From the NCBI GenBank assembly GCA_900551205.1, contig URUW01000145.1, forward strand, positions 1 through 5,091: DNA of 5,091 nt, given 5' to 3'. The stretch's first letter is position 1. Each line of letters begins with the position of its first letter. The notes beneath the pieces were generated by a model. It was not told where the DNA came from. It was given only the letters and a program-made list of their open reading frames with translations, and made no database searches. This DNA comes from an uncultured Collinsella sp. (lineage in GTDB: Bacteria > Actinomycetota > Coriobacteriia > Coriobacteriales > Coriobacteriaceae). Both the position numbers and the translations under genes were made by a program. Positions 1-5,091 of the stretch are shown here, in pieces.

Positions 1-165
1 GCCCAGGATGTTCATGAGCGTCGACTTGCCCGAGCCCGAGGGGCCGGTGATGGCGACGAACTCACCGGGGTTCACCGCCAGGCTCACGTTGTGCAGGATG
101 TGGGCGCAACCGGCCTCGCTCTCAAAGATGCGGTGCACGTTGCGGATGTCGATGACGGGACGCAT
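1..165 (-). CDS. MacB/LolD-like ABC transporter ATP-binding protein, 3' part beyond the window
   Basis: Only the first 55 codons are visible and the frame is open to the window edge. The N-terminus starts [14 protein letters not shown], followed by the beta-strands typical of an ABC nucleotide-binding domain. A perfect Walker A (P-loop) GPSGSGKST lies at residues 41-49, continuing LMNILG, which is the usual text of MacB/LolD/FtsE-class ATPases. In this family the protein binds and hydrolyses ATP on the cytoplasmic face to drive a MacB-type permease. The ATG shares one base with the TAA stop of the adaptor gene (TAATG). A GAGG motif sits 7 nt upstream inside the adaptor gene, so the start is well fixed and translational coupling is likely. 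The neighbouring adaptor points to a tripartite-like MacAB exporter, with the permease expected downstream. The substrate cannot be told. Q-loop, signature and Walker B motifs lie outside the window. Confidence 0.93.
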   Translation of the reverse strand, partial: MRPVIDIRNVHRIFESEAGCAHILHNVSLAVNPGEFVAITGPSGSGKSTLMNILG

Positions 166-1586
166 TACTTGCCCTCGTCGGCAGACATATTGTCGCCGCC
201 GTCTGCCGTCATGCCTGTGCCGGTATCCGTCACGATGGTGTCGCCGTCGCGTAACTTGGTAACCGGGACGTCTGGGTTGATCTCGTTGCCCTGGTCGTCG
301 CGCTTGACCTGCGTCTTACCGACTACAGCCTCGTTGTCGTTTTGCGTCACGACGTTCACCTTCACGCGGCGCGTCTTCTTGCCTTCCGAATCGGTGGCCA
401 GATTGACGTAATAGTGCTCGCCGTCTTCGGTCATCAGCGCCATGGTCGGCACCATAACCACGTCGTCGAGCTTCTCGGTCACTACCGAGACCTCGGCAGT
501 CATACCTGGCTTAAGGCGACTGTCGGGTGCTTCGATGAGGATGTCGACGTTAAAGGTCACGCTGCCGCCGCTACCGGAGCCGGAGTCAGAGTTTGCCACC
601 GAGGCGATAGCCGTGACGGTGCCCTGACTCACGATATCGGGAAACGCGGGATAGGTCACGTTGGCGCTTTGGCCCACGGCAATTTTGGCGATATCCTTTT
701 CGCCTACCTGAACCGTCACCTTCATCTTGGACAGGTCGGCGATCTGCATGCACTGCTTGCCGCCGCTCGTATCGCTTTCGCCCATGATCATTCCGCCTGT
801 TACCGTGGCGCCCACCTTGGCGTTGAGCTCCACGATGCTGCCCGAGCTCGGGGCCGTGACCGTTCGGCTGGCGGCCTTGGCGTTCGCCTGATCGAGGTTT
901 GCCTGGGCCGATGCGAGACTGCGCTGAGCGGCCGATACGGCGTTCGTGTCCGCTGATGCGGCGGAGATGCCAGCCGCTGCGGAACCTCCGTCGACGTCCG
1001 TCGTTGGGTTGGCCTGCGCGGCAGCTGCGGCTTTCTGCGCGTTGGCGAGGTCTTCTTGAGCGGCTGCAACTGCACGCTGCGCCTCGGCAACGTTACGATC
1101 GAGCTCGTCGTTTTTAATGGTCATGAGCACGTCGCCCTCGTTGACGGATTGGCCCGCCTGCACGTTGATCGAATCGACCGTGCCGTCGACAGAAGGGGAG
1201 ACCACTGAGGACGAAATGGGTTTGAGCTGGCCTTTCGCCTCGACCGTTGTGCTAAACGTGCCCTCGGTCACCATGTCGGTTACCGGCTCGCTAGCGCCCT
1301 GTGGCTGCGCATTGATAACCAGGGTTGCGACAATGGCAATGAGCGCGATGGCACCTACGACGCCGACGGCAATACCGCGTCGAATCAGCTTTTTGCGTCG
1401 ACGGTCGGCACGTTTTGCCTTGAGCTTGGCGTACGCCTCTTCATCGGAAATCTCGGCCGTATCGTTCGTGCGTTCGCTCTGCTTGTCGGCATGTACGTTT
1501 GTAATCAGAGGAATCGTTTCGGTGGCACCTTCGGGCGTGTGCTCGGTATCATCCGGGCCCGGGGCGATCGTGGGGACATTCGGCAT
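165..1586 (-). CDS. MacA/HlyD-family efflux adaptor (membrane fusion protein)
   Basis: This is a 473-aa adaptor that would link an ABC exporter to its substrate or envelope partners. Residues 1-70 are a hydrophilic, probably cytoplasmic tail ending in a strongly basic run (KRADRRRKK). One membrane span follows at about 71-93. The extracytoplasmic part has the first half of a biotinyl-lipoyl-like domain (about 125-160, with [18 protein letters not shown]), an Ala/Gln-rich coiled-coil pair (about 160-240), and the second lipoyl half (about 241-265, [19 protein letters not shown]). Beta-barrel and membrane-proximal domains follow, including [11 protein letters not shown] at 358-368, a hallmark of MacA-like proteins. 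The tail is acidic and Met/Asp/Gly-rich. I chose the ATG at 1586 because AAAGGAG lies 5 nt upstream. A longer in-frame start at 1649 has no ribosome binding site and falls inside a palindrome. The gene is first in an operon with the ABC ATPase. The family assignment is solid; the transported substrate (peptide, lipid, drug) is unknown. Confidence 0.92.
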   Translation of the reverse strand: MPNVPTIAPGPDDTEHTPEGATETIPLITNVHADKQSERTNDTAEISDEEAYAKLKAKRADRRRKKLIRRGIAVGVVGAIALIAIVATLVINAQPQGASEPVTDMVTEGTFSTTVEAKGQLKPISSSVVSPSVDGTVDSINVQAGQSVNEGDVLMTIKNDELDRNVAEAQRAVAAAQEDLANAQKAAAAAQANPTTDVDGGSAAAGISAASADTNAVSAAQRSLASAQANLDQANAKAASRTVTAPSSGSIVELNAKVGATVTGGMIMGESDTSGGKQCMQIADLSKMKVTVQVGEKDIAKIAVGQSANVTYPAFPDIVSQGTVTAIASVANSDSGSGSGGSVTFNVDILIEAPDSRLKPGMTAEVSVVTEKLDDVVMVPTMALMTEDGEHYYVNLATDSEGKKTRRVKVNVVTQNDNEAVVGKTQVKRDDQGNEINPDVPVTKLRDGDTIVTDTGTGMTADGGDNMSADEGK

Positions 1587-1590
1587 AGCG

Positions 1591-1598
1591 TCTCCTTT
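1591..1598 (-). promoter_or_regulatory. Ribosome binding site of the efflux adaptor gene
   Basis: On the minus strand AAAGGAGA ends 4 nt before the ATG at 1586. It is a near-perfect complement to the 16S rRNA tail. It decides the start codon in favour of 1586 over the upstream in-frame ATG at 1649. Confidence 0.85.
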
Positions 1599-1617
1599 AT
1601 AGATAGAACCTCGATAA

Positions 1618-1623
1618 GTATAT
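1618..1623 (-). promoter_or_regulatory. Putative -10 box of the exporter operon
   Basis: TATACT on the minus strand matches the sigma-70-type TATAAT consensus at 5 of 6 positions. It would place transcription start near 1611, giving a leader of about 25 nt that just contains the AAAGGAG ribosome binding site. No good -35 hexamer is visible at 16-18 nt upstream, because that interval is filled by the palindrome at 1621-1650. This would fit an activator-dependent or regulated promoter, but the call rests on one hexamer and is tentative. Confidence 0.4.
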
Positions 1624-1650
1624 GCTCCCATCGGTTGGGATGGGCGCATA
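1621..1650. promoter_or_regulatory. 12-bp-arm palindrome, candidate operator upstream of the exporter operon
   Basis: The left arm TATGCTCCCATC (1621-1632) and right arm GATGGGCGCATA (1639-1650) are reverse complements except for one position, separated by a 6-nt spacer GGTTGG. It sits in the 132-bp gap between the L,D-transpeptidase stop and the adaptor start, and its left end overlaps the putative -10 box. This placement suits a binding site for a dimeric regulator. As RNA it would fold into a strong hairpin. However, no convincing T-run follows on the minus strand (it continues TACTTATCGAGG), so a rho-independent terminator for the upstream gene is less likely, though not excluded. Confidence 0.55.
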
Positions 1651-1718
1651 GGACGGTTTCTTTCGGAACTGTTAGATTGTTTGCAGCGGTTCCACGTTGT
1701 ATTAATGCGCGCGTTGCA

Positions 1719-3443
1719 CTACGAGTGGACAACCACGCACAGGCCGACTTTGATGCAGTCGTGAAGTGCCTTTGCATCGGCCAGGCGCAGGTTGATGCAA
1801 CCGTGGCTGCCGCACCACTTGTACGACTCGGCATTATCGAAGCTCTTGTCGTTTTGCCAGGTGGCGTCGTGGAATCCGACCATATTGCCCTCGAACGGCA
1901 TCCAATAGCTGACCGGGCTCTCGTATTTGGGCTTGCCGGTCTCGGGGTCCTTGGCACCGATAAGCTTGCTGGCGCCATTGTTGCTGTTGATCTGCCATAC
2001 GCCCTCGGGGGTGGCGTCCTCTCCCGGCTTGCCAGAAATAAAGTTGGCCTCCCAAACGATATTACCGTTCTCGTCATAGTAGCGCGCGTGCTGCTCGGAC
2101 AGATCGACGTCGATATACGCCTTCCAGTCGGGCTCTCCCTTTGCTGTAAAGGTGTCGGCCTTCTGGGAGTACTTGATCTCGATTTCGCCGGTCTGCTTGT
2201 TGTTAATGGCGTCCTCGACCTGCCTGGCGAGCGAGCTGCTGTCAATGGACCAACCAAAGTCACCGCCTTCGACGGCACACTGCTTGCCATCGGCGCGCGT
2301 CCACCAGCGAGTGGAGCCCACGGTATTAAAGCCGTTCGCGAGCTCGGCTGCCCAGCTGCTGATTTGCGACGTATCGAGCGTGGGGTTGGCAGGATCGGCA
2401 AAGCTGATCCACTGCAACACGGAGCTGCCATCAACCTTTCCGGCATCCTCGCCGTTGAGCTTGAGGGTCACGTTGACGCCCAAGAAGTTGTTGGCGGCAT
2501 CGCATGCGGACTGAATCTGATCATCGGTCAGCGTTCCATTAAGCGGCTCATAGGCATCGTTGCCGAGCTTGGAAAGATCTACGGTCTCGGCCAGCGAGGC
2601 AAGCTCGAGCTCGGCATACTTAATGATATGCTCGCGGTTGAGTTTTTCGTTGGAGCGTGCCTTCTCGACGGTAAACTTGCCGGCCTGCTCGTCATAGGAG
2701 CTATTGGCCTCGAACGTGCCCGAACGGCCCTCGTTAAACTCATCGATGGCGGTGCCCAGATCCTTCTCAAACTGCTTTTGGTCAAAGGTATCGGAGAGCA
2801 TGGACAGGTCGACGTCTTGATCAAGATCGACTTCGTTGGAGGTAGCGGTTGTTTTGGTCTTGCCACTTAAGGATTCCATAAGGCGGACCGGCCATACAAA
2901 GGCTTCGTTGTGGTTGATGATCTCTTTTGCGGCAGCTTCGCCGTCGACGATGGGCTCATCGGACTCGGGCTGATAGGTCCAGCTAAAGTCATCGCCCGCC
3001 ACGGTGAGCTTATAGTGCTTCCACGCCGAGTTGACCTTGGTGGCGGCAGACGAAGCGTTGGAGAACGAGACGTCGACGCCGGCGATGGTGGTGTTGGGGT
3101 AGGCTACCTGCGAAAACGCTACGACGCCTACGATATAGACAATGACGATAAGACCCAGGAGGACAAAGAGCGTCGTCTTTTTGCCCGACTTATTGTTCCC
3201 GGTGGGTTTGCGCGCGGGGCCGCGATCGCCTCGACCGTGCTTGGGGGGCTGCTTGGGCGTATTGCCGTTTGCCTGGCGCTGCTGACGTTGCTGGCGCTGC
3301 TGGTTCGGGCGTTGCGAAGCGTTTGCCGCACCACGCTGCTGACCGTGGCTCGGCGCGATAGGACGCGGCGACTGAACGCCGCCGGTGTGCCTGCTTGGCT
3401 GCTGCGGATCGGGAATCAGTTGAGTTCGATCGTTTTGCGACAT
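1719..3443 (-). CDS. Membrane-anchored L,D-transpeptidase (YkuD domain) with peptidoglycan-binding region
   Basis: This 574-aa envelope enzyme is predicted to form 3-3 (L,D) crosslinks in peptidoglycan, or to attach groups to it, using a catalytic cysteine. Residues 1-89 are a long, disordered, basic, Gln/Pro/Arg-rich cytoplasmic tail. A single membrane span follows at about 90-112, so the rest lies outside the membrane. Residues about 115-435 resemble the putative peptidoglycan-binding repeats seen before YkuD domains in Gram-positive Ldt proteins. The catalytic domain starts near YIDVDLSEQHARYY (443-456). It carries GFHDATW (His525) and the signature SHGCINLR at 546-553, with His547 and nucleophile Cys549, and ends at VVVHS. 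I prefer the ATG at 3443 because the GAAGGA site lies 10 nt upstream. The ATG at 3452 is only 1 nt from that site, so a 577-aa version is less likely. It appears to be transcribed alone from its own TATAAT promoter. Five cysteines besides the nucleophile are unusual for a wall protein. Confidence 0.93.
   Translation of the reverse strand: MSQNDRTQLIPDPQQPSRHTGGVQSPRPIAPSHGQQRGAANASQRPNQQRQQRQQRQANGNTPKQPPKHGRGDRGPARKPTGNNKSGKKTTLFVLLGLIVIVYIVGVVAFSQVAYPNTTIAGVDVSFSNASSAATKVNSAWKHYKLTVAGDDFSWTYQPESDEPIVDGEAAAKEIINHNEAFVWPVRLMESLSGKTKTTATSNEVDLDQDVDLSMLSDTFDQKQFEKDLGTAIDEFNEGRSGTFEANSSYDEQAGKFTVEKARSNEKLNREHIIKYAELELASLAETVDLSKLGNDAYEPLNGTLTDDQIQSACDAANNFLGVNVTLKLNGEDAGKVDGSSVLQWISFADPANPTLDTSQISSWAAELANGFNTVGSTRWWTRADGKQCAVEGGDFGWSIDSSSLARQVEDAINNKQTGEIEIKYSQKADTFTAKGEPDWKAYIDVDLSEQHARYYDENGNIVWEANFISGKPGEDATPEGVWQINSNNGASKLIGAKDPETGKPKYESPVSYWMPFEGNMVGFHDATWQNDKSFDNAESYKWCGSHGCINLRLADAKALHDCIKVGLCVVVHS
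3273..3299 (-). repeat. Three tandem 9-bp units encoding Gln-Arg-Gln
   Basis: On the plus strand the units ctggcgctg, ctgacgttg, ctggcgctg follow each other directly. Read in frame on the minus strand they encode QRQ three times, residues 49-57 of the L,D-transpeptidase, inside its disordered cytoplasmic tail. The middle unit differs at two bases, both silent. A short in-frame repeat like this can change copy number between strains without breaking the gene. Confidence 0.75.
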
Positions 3444-3453
3444 CGTGTGCATA

Positions 3454-3459
3454 TCCTTC
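3454..3459 (-). promoter_or_regulatory. Ribosome binding site of the L,D-transpeptidase gene
   Basis: GAAGGA on the minus strand lies 10 nt before the ATG at 3443 but only 1 nt before the in-frame ATG at 3452. The spacing favours 3443 as the real start, although 10 nt is slightly long. Confidence 0.65.
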
Positions 3460-3500
3460 GAATTTCGCCTTGCGGCTCATCGTATTTTTACTGGGCTTGC

Positions 3501-3529
3501 ATTATAGCGATTACCTAGTTGATTGTGGT
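3501..3529 (-). promoter_or_regulatory. Promoter of the L,D-transpeptidase gene
   Basis: A perfect TATAAT -10 element lies at 3506-3501 on the minus strand. With a 17-nt spacer the -35 position (3529-3524) reads ACCACA, which keeps only the ACA half of TTGACA. Transcription would start near 3494, giving a leader of about 50 nt before the ATG at 3443. The site lies just downstream of the serine dehydratase terminator, so the transpeptidase gene is probably an independent transcription unit. The -35 is weak, so confidence rests on the -10 and position. Confidence 0.6.
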
Positions 3530-3547
3530 ATGGAAACGGTGGCATTC

Positions 3548-3574
3548 AAAAGAGGTGGGACATTTGTCCCACCT
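3548..3574 (-). terminator. Rho-independent terminator of the serine dehydratase gene
   Basis: Arms AGGTGGGAC (3553-3561) and GTCCCACCT (3566-3574) pair perfectly over 9 bp around an ATTT loop; a tenth pair is possible if the loop shrinks to two bases. On the minus strand the stem begins 18 nt after the TAG stop at 3593 and is followed by CTTTTG, a short T-run. Position, orientation and stem strength all fit a terminator, although the T-run is short. On the plus strand the stem is not followed by a T-run, so it is not clearly bidirectional. Confidence 0.75.
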
Positions 3575-3592
3575 TCGAGTCGTTCTTTGTCG

Positions 3593-5091
3593 CTATCCGC
3601 ACACACCGCATTTTGCACAGGCTGAAAGTGCGGCCGGAGCCTGCGCGATGCCGCCCTTTGCCGTCTCGCGCAGCGTGGCCGGCAACGCGTGGCCCACCGA
3701 GAGCATGACGTGTGCCATCTGATCAAACGGCACCAGGCTCTTAATGCCGGCAAGTGCAAGCTGCGCCGAGCTAAATGCCGCGGCCACGCCGATGGCATTG
3801 CGGTTTTGGCACGGCACCTCCACGAGGCCGCCCACCGGGTCGCAGACCAAGCCCAGCAGATTACTCAGCGCGATGGAACTGGCATCGAGCGCCTGCTCGG
3901 GTGTGCCGCCGAGCATCTGCACCAGTGCGGCGGCGGCCATGGCGGCCGCACTTCCGACCTCGGCCTGACAGCCGCCCTCGGCGCCGGCAACGCAGGCGCT
4001 CGTGGTGAGGTTGAGGCCGATGGCGGCGGCGCAATAAAGGGCATCCATGACCTGCTCGTCGTCCAGCTGCAGATGGTCTGCGAGCGCTAGCACGCAGCCG
4101 GGCACAACGCCCGCGGATCCTGCCGTCGGAGCTGCGACGATCACGCCCATGGTGGCGGAGCGCTCGAGCACGGCCATGGCGCGAGCCACGGCGTCGGTCT
4201 GGACGGCGCCCATCAGGCTTATGCTCAGATCGTTTCGGCTGGTGGCATCGACAAGCTTTGCCTCGCCGCCGATGAGGCCGCCGAGCGAGCGCTGTGGATT
4301 GGAAATGGGGGCTGTGGTCTCTTCGCGCATGACGTCGAGTACGCGGCGCATGGCGGCGATAGCGTGTGCCTCGCCGGTCAGACGTGCCTCGCGCACGGCC
4401 ATGACGGCGCCGATGTTGAGCCCCAGTTCCTCGCACGCATCGAGCAGCTGCTCGCCGTCGTCGAAGATTTCCTTTGCCGAGACGCCGGGGGAGAGCGACG
4501 AGGCAGAACCGGGGAGTTCGATAAAGGTCGCGTAATCGACATTGTCGAGCTTGCGGAGCATGGGGACGACGGTGTCGTCGGGGGCGCCGTCGGTCTCAAA
4601 GACGGAGTAGGCCTGGCCGCCCACTTCGGTGCGGTAGGTGCGGCAGAAGGCGATGTTCACATGGGCGTAGGCGAGCAGGTTGGTGAGCGCTGCGAGCACG
4701 CCGGGGACGTCCTGGTGCGCCACGAAGAGCGTGGAATACATGCCCGAGATGTCGACGCCGACGCCGTTAATGCGGCTGATGCGCATCTTGCCGCCGCCCA
4801 AGCTCTCGCCGCGGACCTGCGCCGTGGCGCCCGTGGCGTCGACCATATCGATGTCGACGGTGTTGGGGTGGATGGAGGCGTCGTCGCCCTTGATATCAAA
4901 GTGATATTCGAGGCCCTGCTCACGTGCGAGGTTAAAGGCCTGCTTGATGTTCTCGTCATCGGTGTCGAGGCCCAGAATGCCCGCGACGAGAGCGCGGTCG
5001 GTGCCGTGGCCGCGGTAGGTGTGGGCGAAGGAGTTCCACAGGCCAAAGGTGACCTTGGTGATGCGGCCTTCCAACAGGCTGGCGGCAACTT
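3593..5091 (-). CDS. sdaA: Iron-sulfur-dependent L-serine ammonia-lyase, beta-ACT-alpha single chain (N-terminus beyond the window)
   Basis: It deaminates L-serine to pyruvate and ammonia in the cytoplasm using an oxygen-sensitive [4Fe-4S] cluster instead of PLP. The frame is open through the right edge and 498 residues are visible. The conserved N-terminal segment (usually containing PSSSHT) should lie just outside, so the TTG at 5074 is not the real start. In visible numbering, the beta part includes NSFAHTYRGHGTDRALVAG (19-37). An ACT regulatory domain spans about 118-193 (TLFVAHQDVPGVLAALTNLLA), and the alpha catalytic part spans about 204-490. Cluster ligands are predicted as Cys374 (EGGCQAE), Cys416 (CDPVGG) and Cys427 (VPCQNRNAIG). 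Their 42- and 11-residue spacings match those I recall for the crystallised Legionella enzyme. The protein ends with an unusual cysteine-rich tail, CAKCGVCG. Bacillus-type enzymes carry the same parts as two separate chains; here they are fused. A hairpin terminator follows the stop. Confidence 0.94.
   Translation of the reverse strand, partial: VAASLLEGRITKVTFGLWNSFAHTYRGHGTDRALVAGILGLDTDDENIKQAFNLAREQGLEYHFDIKGDDASIHPNTVDIDMVDATGATAQVRGESLGGGKMRISRINGVGVDISGMYSTLFVAHQDVPGVLAALTNLLAYAHVNIAFCRTYRTEVGGQAYSVFETDGAPDDTVVPMLRKLDNVDYATFIELPGSASSLSPGVSAKEIFDDGEQLLDACEELGLNIGAVMAVREARLTGEAHAIAAMRRVLDVMREETTAPISNPQRSLGGLIGGEAKLVDATSRNDLSISLMGAVQTDAVARAMAVLERSATMGVIVAAPTAGSAGVVPGCVLALADHLQLDDEQVMDALYCAAAIGLNLTTSACVAGAEGGCQAEVGSAAAMAAAALVQMLGGTPEQALDASSIALSNLLGLVCDPVGGLVEVPCQNRNAIGVAAAFSSAQLALAGIKSLVPFDQMAHVMLSVGHALPATLRETAKGGIAQAPAALSACAKCGVCG

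Noticed and set aside
342..956. A 204-codon open frame on the plus strand
   Set aside because: It is fully antisense to the adaptor gene, with His/Arg/Gly-rich shadow composition and no recognisable domain.
1587..1649. N-terminal extension of the adaptor to an in-frame ATG at 1649
   Set aside because: No Shine-Dalgarno precedes it, and the ATG lies inside the palindrome arm. The extension is not signal-like. AAAGGAG sits correctly before the ATG at 1586.
1664..1692. GGAAC/GTTCC inverted pair in the gap after the transpeptidase gene as a terminator
   Set aside because: The stem is only 5 bp with a loop of about 19 nt and no T-run, so it is not distinguishable from chance.
1491..2870. A 459-codon open frame on the plus strand
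   Set aside because: It lies antisense to the L,D-transpeptidase and crosses the intergenic gap into the adaptor gene. Its product shows no recognisable motif, and no ribosome binding site was evident. The minus-strand frame carries clear domains, so this is a GC-driven shadow frame.
3190..3480. A 96-codon minus-strand frame starting at 3480, within the transpeptidase leader, as a possible upstream or overlapping gene
   Set aside because: No ribosome binding site fits its ATG. The product is Arg/Ala/Ser-rich with no motif, and it is an out-of-frame reading of the transpeptidase N-terminal region.
5072..5074. TTG at 5074 as the serine dehydratase start
   Set aside because: The frame stays open to the window edge with plausible residues (VAASLLEGRI), and the family's conserved N-terminal segment is missing, so the real start is outside the window.
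1..5091. Mobile element, phage, toxin-antitoxin, CRISPR or tRNA signals
   Set aside because: No transposase, integrase, terminal repeats, direct-repeat array or tRNA-like cloverleaf was seen. All coding space is filled by four ordinary genes on one strand.

Overview
This window reads as a gene-dense, moderately high-GC actinobacterial chromosome segment. Its best fit is a Coriobacteriia-type gut anaerobe (Collinsella/Olsenella-like). The basis is the combination of an oxygen-sensitive iron-sulfur L-serine dehydratase, a membrane-anchored YkuD-type L,D-transpeptidase with peptidoglycan-binding repeats, AGGAG-type ribosome binding sites and a consensus TATAAT box. The genus is an inference, not something the sequence proves. 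No RNA genes, CRISPR arrays, insertion sequences, integrases or phage genes are visible.

All four genes lie on the minus strand, so transcription runs from high to low coordinates. From right to left they are as follows. (1) An L-serine ammonia-lyase (beta-ACT-alpha single chain) whose N-terminus lies beyond the right edge. It ends at 3593 and is followed by a perfect hairpin with a short T-run, a likely terminator. (2) A 149-bp gap with a TATAAT -10 element and a Shine-Dalgarno, leading into a 574-aa membrane-anchored L,D-transpeptidase (3443-1719). (3) A 132-bp gap holding a striking 12-bp-arm palindrome that overlaps a putative -10 box, followed by a MacA/HlyD-like efflux adaptor (1586-165). 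(4) The first 55 codons of a MacB/LolD-like ABC ATPase (165-1), which overlaps the adaptor stop by one base (TAATG) and runs off the left edge.

Functionally there are three separate units: serine catabolism (serine to pyruvate plus ammonia), cell-wall crosslinking (3-3 crosslinks), and a MacAB-type exporter operon whose permease is expected just past the left edge. The transpeptidase and the exporter are both envelope functions, but each appears to have its own promoter. The window looks like ordinary chromosome, and I found no clear undescribed system. The items most worth a second look are the palindrome in front of the exporter operon and the cysteine-rich C-terminal tail of the serine dehydratase.
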